This document shows, piece by piece, positions 62,171 through 64,000 of a DNA stretch of 64,000 bases. The stretch spans positions 62,001 through 126,000 of the forward strand of contig JADKCV010000014.1 in the NCBI GenBank assembly GCA_016718655.1, given 5' to 3'. This DNA is from Flavobacteriales bacterium (GTDB lineage Bacteria; Bacteroidota; Bacteroidia; Flavobacteriales_F; PHOS-HE28). How positions within the stretch are numbered: the first letter of the stretch is position 1; every line of letters starts with the position of its first letter. A model generated the notes under the pieces. It made no database searches. It was not told the origin of the DNA and saw only the letters and a program-made list of their open reading frames with translations. The position numbers were made by a program, and so were the translations under genes.

Positions 62171-62178
62171 TACCTTCA
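62171..62178 (+). promoter_or_regulatory. -7 element of folD
   Basis: TACCTTCA lies 7 nt before the ATG at 62186, consistent with the near-leaderless pattern elsewhere in the window. Confidence 0.5.
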
Positions 62179-62185
62179 TCGCCCC

Positions 62186-63073
62186 ATGACGAAGGTGGCC
62201 ACCCATCAACTGCTTGACGGTATCCGTGCCTCCAATGCCATCCGGGAACGGATCGCGCAGGAAGCTGCTGGGATCAAGGCCCGACGAGGGCGGGCGCCCC
62301 ACCTGGCCGCTGTACTGGTGGGTGAGGATGGCGCCAGCCGCACCTATGTGGAAAGCAAGGTGAAGGCCTGCCAGAGCGTGGGCTTCCGCAGTTCGCTGAT
62401 CAGGCGCCCGGCCAACACCGCCGAGGATGAACTCCTGCATCTGGTGGAAGGATTGAACCAGGACCCCGAATTGGACAGCTTCATAGTGCAACTGCCCCTG
62501 CCCAGCCACATCAACGCCGATCGCATCACCCTGGCCATCGACCCCCGCAAGGATGTCGATGGATTCCACCCCGTGAACCTGGGCAACATGGTGCTGGGGT
62601 TGCCCGGGTTCCTGCCCGCCACGCCTGCTGGTATCATGGAGCTGCTCCGGTTCTACAACATCGGGACGGTGGGCAAACACTGCGTGGTGGTGGGCCGCAG
62701 CAACATCGTGGGCACGCCCATGAGCATTCTGATGAGCCGCAATGCCTACCCGGGCAACTGCACCGTGACCTTGGCGCACAGCCGAACGAAGGATCTGGCC
62801 TCCATCACTCGTCAAGCCGACATTCTGATCCCCGCCATCGGGCGCCCGGAGTTCATCACGGCGGACATGGTGAAGCCAGGAGCAGTGGTCGTGGATGTGG
62901 GCATCCACCGTATGCCGGATACCTCCCGCCAGCAGGGTTTCCGCCTAGTGGGTGATGTGAAGTTCGACGAGGTGGCGCCACTGTGCAGCTGGATCAGCCC
63001 GGTGCCGGGTGGCGTAGGGCCCATGACGATCACGAGTTTGCTGCTGAACACGCTGAAGGCGTGCTCCAAGTAG
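62186..63073 (+). CDS. folD: Methylenetetrahydrofolate dehydrogenase/cyclohydrolase FolD
   Basis: The 295-residue bifunctional enzyme shows TYVESKVKACQSVGFRSSLI (catalytic Lys region), SFIVQLPLPSHI, DPRKDVDGFHPVNLG, VVVGRSNIVGTPMSILMSR (NADP-binding) and PVPGGVGPMTITSLLLNT. It interconverts 5,10-methylene-, methenyl- and 10-formyl-tetrahydrofolate in the cytosol. It is often next to ffh in Bacteroidota; here 16.4 kb separate them. Confidence 0.96.
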   Translation: MTKVATHQLLDGIRASNAIRERIAQEAAGIKARRGRAPHLAAVLVGEDGASRTYVESKVKACQSVGFRSSLIRRPANTAEDELLHLVEGLNQDPELDSFIVQLPLPSHINADRITLAIDPRKDVDGFHPVNLGNMVLGLPGFLPATPAGIMELLRFYNIGTVGKHCVVVGRSNIVGTPMSILMSRNAYPGNCTVTLAHSRTKDLASITRQADILIPAIGRPEFITADMVKPGAVVVDVGIHRMPDTSRQQGFRLVGDVKFDEVAPLCSWISPVPGGVGPMTITSLLLNTLKACSK

Positions 63074-63097
63074 AACAGGCTTTCAGCCCCTTCCGTG

Positions 63098-64000
63098 CTA
63101 GCGGGCCACCACCAGCGGGTGGGTGCTGCGGCCTTGATCCGTGGTCAGCTCCAACACATAGGTGCCCACCGGCAGGTGTTCCACGTTCACCCGATTGAAT
63201 GGCGCACCCAGCGTGCTGATGACCTGCCCCGAGATGCTGAGCACGCGGGCCGAGTGCACCCGACCTGCCCGTTGCAGGTAAACCGTGGTGGAGGCCGGTT
63301 GTGGATACAGTACAAGGGCCGGTTCAAGGGCCTGTTCGGCGACCATGGTGGTGAGGTCCATGTTCACGGCGATCAAGTAGGTGGTGTTGCCCGCGTTGTC
63401 CAACATGCCCGTGATGTAAGCGCGGTCTTCGCTGAACGCGACATCGTTGATCCGGGCACCGTACACGAACCGTTCCTCCGCCCCCCCGTCCGAACCCAGA
63501 ACGTAAATGCCCAGTTGGGTGATGACCCACGGGCGCCCTGCTGGATCCACTTCCAGGTCAAAGGGAAGGTTGCCATCGTCCGGTGGGCCGGTACTCACCG
63601 TGCGCGTCCAGACAAGGTCGCCGGAAATGGTCCGTTCTTCAACAGTGATGGAACCGTTGCCACCCGCATAACAGAAGAACAGGTCCGTTCCGTTGGAACT
63701 GATCTCCGTTCTCGGTTGGTTGGCCAGCACCGGGTAGGTGCCCAAGGGTTCTCCTGTGGTGCGGTCCAGGCGATGTACGGTACCCTCCCGAACGGCATGT
63801 ACTTCGTTACTGACGATCACGGCACAGTCGAATTCCAGCATGCCGGTGAAGTTCCTGCTCCACTGGATCCAACCGTTTGGGTCCAGAGCGAAGAAGCCGA
63901 AGTTGAGGTCCTGGGTCCGGCGGAAGATGATGGTACCGTATTCGTCCACCAGCAACCGGGCATCGGATGAGCCGAAAAGGTCGCGACCCAGGCTCAACTG
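63098..64000 (-). CDS. T9SS-exported protein (5' part beyond the window edge)
   Basis: The frame is open to the right edge, so about 300 C-terminal residues are visible. It has propeller-like repeats (LFGSSDARLLVDEYGTIIFR, WIQWSRNFTGMLEFDCAVIV, GNGSITVEERTISGDLVWTR, GRPWVITQLGIYVLGSDGGA) and a type A sorting domain at the end (ALVLYPQPASTTVYLQRAG to HPLVVAR). The TTG at 63997 is not a convincing start. It converges with folD, 24 bp away. Confidence 0.82.
   Translation of the reverse strand, partial: QLSLGRDLFGSSDARLLVDEYGTIIFRRTQDLNFGFFALDPNGWIQWSRNFTGMLEFDCAVIVSNEVHAVREGTVHRLDRTTGEPLGTYPVLANQPRTEISSNGTDLFFCYAGGNGSITVEERTISGDLVWTRTVSTGPPDDGNLPFDLEVDPAGRPWVITQLGIYVLGSDGGAEERFVYGARINDVAFSEDRAYITGMLDNAGNTTYLIAVNMDLTTMVAEQALEPALVLYPQPASTTVYLQRAGRVHSARVLSISGQVISTLGAPFNRVNVEHLPVGTYVLELTTDQGRSTHPLVVAR

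Noticed and set aside
1..64000. tRNA, rRNA, tmRNA or SRP RNA genes
   Set aside because: No T-loop GGTTCGANTCC-type sequences with matching acceptor stems, rRNA conserved blocks, or SRP RNA apical-loop sequences were seen; a covariance-model scan would be the decisive test.

Overview
The window is GC-rich (roughly 60 %) chromosomal DNA from a member of the Bacteroidota, most likely an uncultured, high-GC Flavobacteriales-type lineage. Four things point there: at least seven proteins carry type IX secretion system (T9SS) C-terminal sorting domains; a PorP/SprF protein sits directly behind a giant CHU_C-type surface protein; promoters match the Bacteroidota form (TTG about 17-20 bp before TAnnTTTG) and no strong Shine-Dalgarno sequences are seen; and FtsK, Ffh, FolD, ArgS and the LolA-like carrier have Bacteroidota-type sequences. 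No rRNA, tRNA or CRISPR array was found.

Layout. 1-11.3 kb: housekeeping and small metabolic genes (a conserved protein cut by the left edge, an OsmC protein, a secreted protein of unknown function, a NnrU/ICMT-like methyltransferase, LolA, a SET-domain protein, an SpmA/SpmB-like membrane protein, an OmpA lipoprotein, a methyltransferase, a polytopic membrane protein, CreD). 11.4-18.4 kb: accessory DNA with a broken histone-H1-like gene, a six-unit tandem repeat array, two T9SS cargo genes, a LytTR regulator and a second locus of the same repeat. 18.4-26 kb: ftsK, a lipoprotein, and an arginine-related cluster (arginase, citrulline hydrolase CtlX, arginyl-tRNA synthetase). 26-32 kb: porP/sprF and a 1.6-kDa-residue surface protein overlapping by 4 bp. 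32-44 kb: small enzymes, a duplicated GNAT + NTF2-like lipoprotein pair, a decayed GH3 beta-glucosidase and a secreted M43-type metalloprotease. 44.4-63 kb: ffh and folD, commonly neighbours in Bacteroidota, here separated by 16.4 kb that holds a cassette-like array with repeated copies of the ffh 3' end, two secreted products that share a structured leader, a two-component system placed directly upstream of a 1.7-thousand-residue T9SS protein, and further secreted proteins. The right edge cuts another T9SS protein.

How the genes fit together. The coherent theme of the accessory part is regulated export. A propeller-type sensor kinase and LuxR-type response regulator precede a giant PKD/T9SS protein. 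Two further exported proteins downstream carry near-identical ~100-nt leaders with compensatory base changes, and a dyad of the form ATCAT-N5-ATGAT recurs upstream of these genes. This is the best candidate for an undescribed regulatory system in the window. A second candidate is the ffh-tail repeat array with its family of ~105-residue secreted proteins.

Caveat. About twenty single-base indels, many in short homopolymers, break otherwise well-conserved genes. I interpret most of them as long-read assembly errors; the GH3 and H1-like genes could be real pseudogenes. Coordinates of broken genes are given for the whole inferred gene. All family assignments come from reading the sequence; no database search was run.
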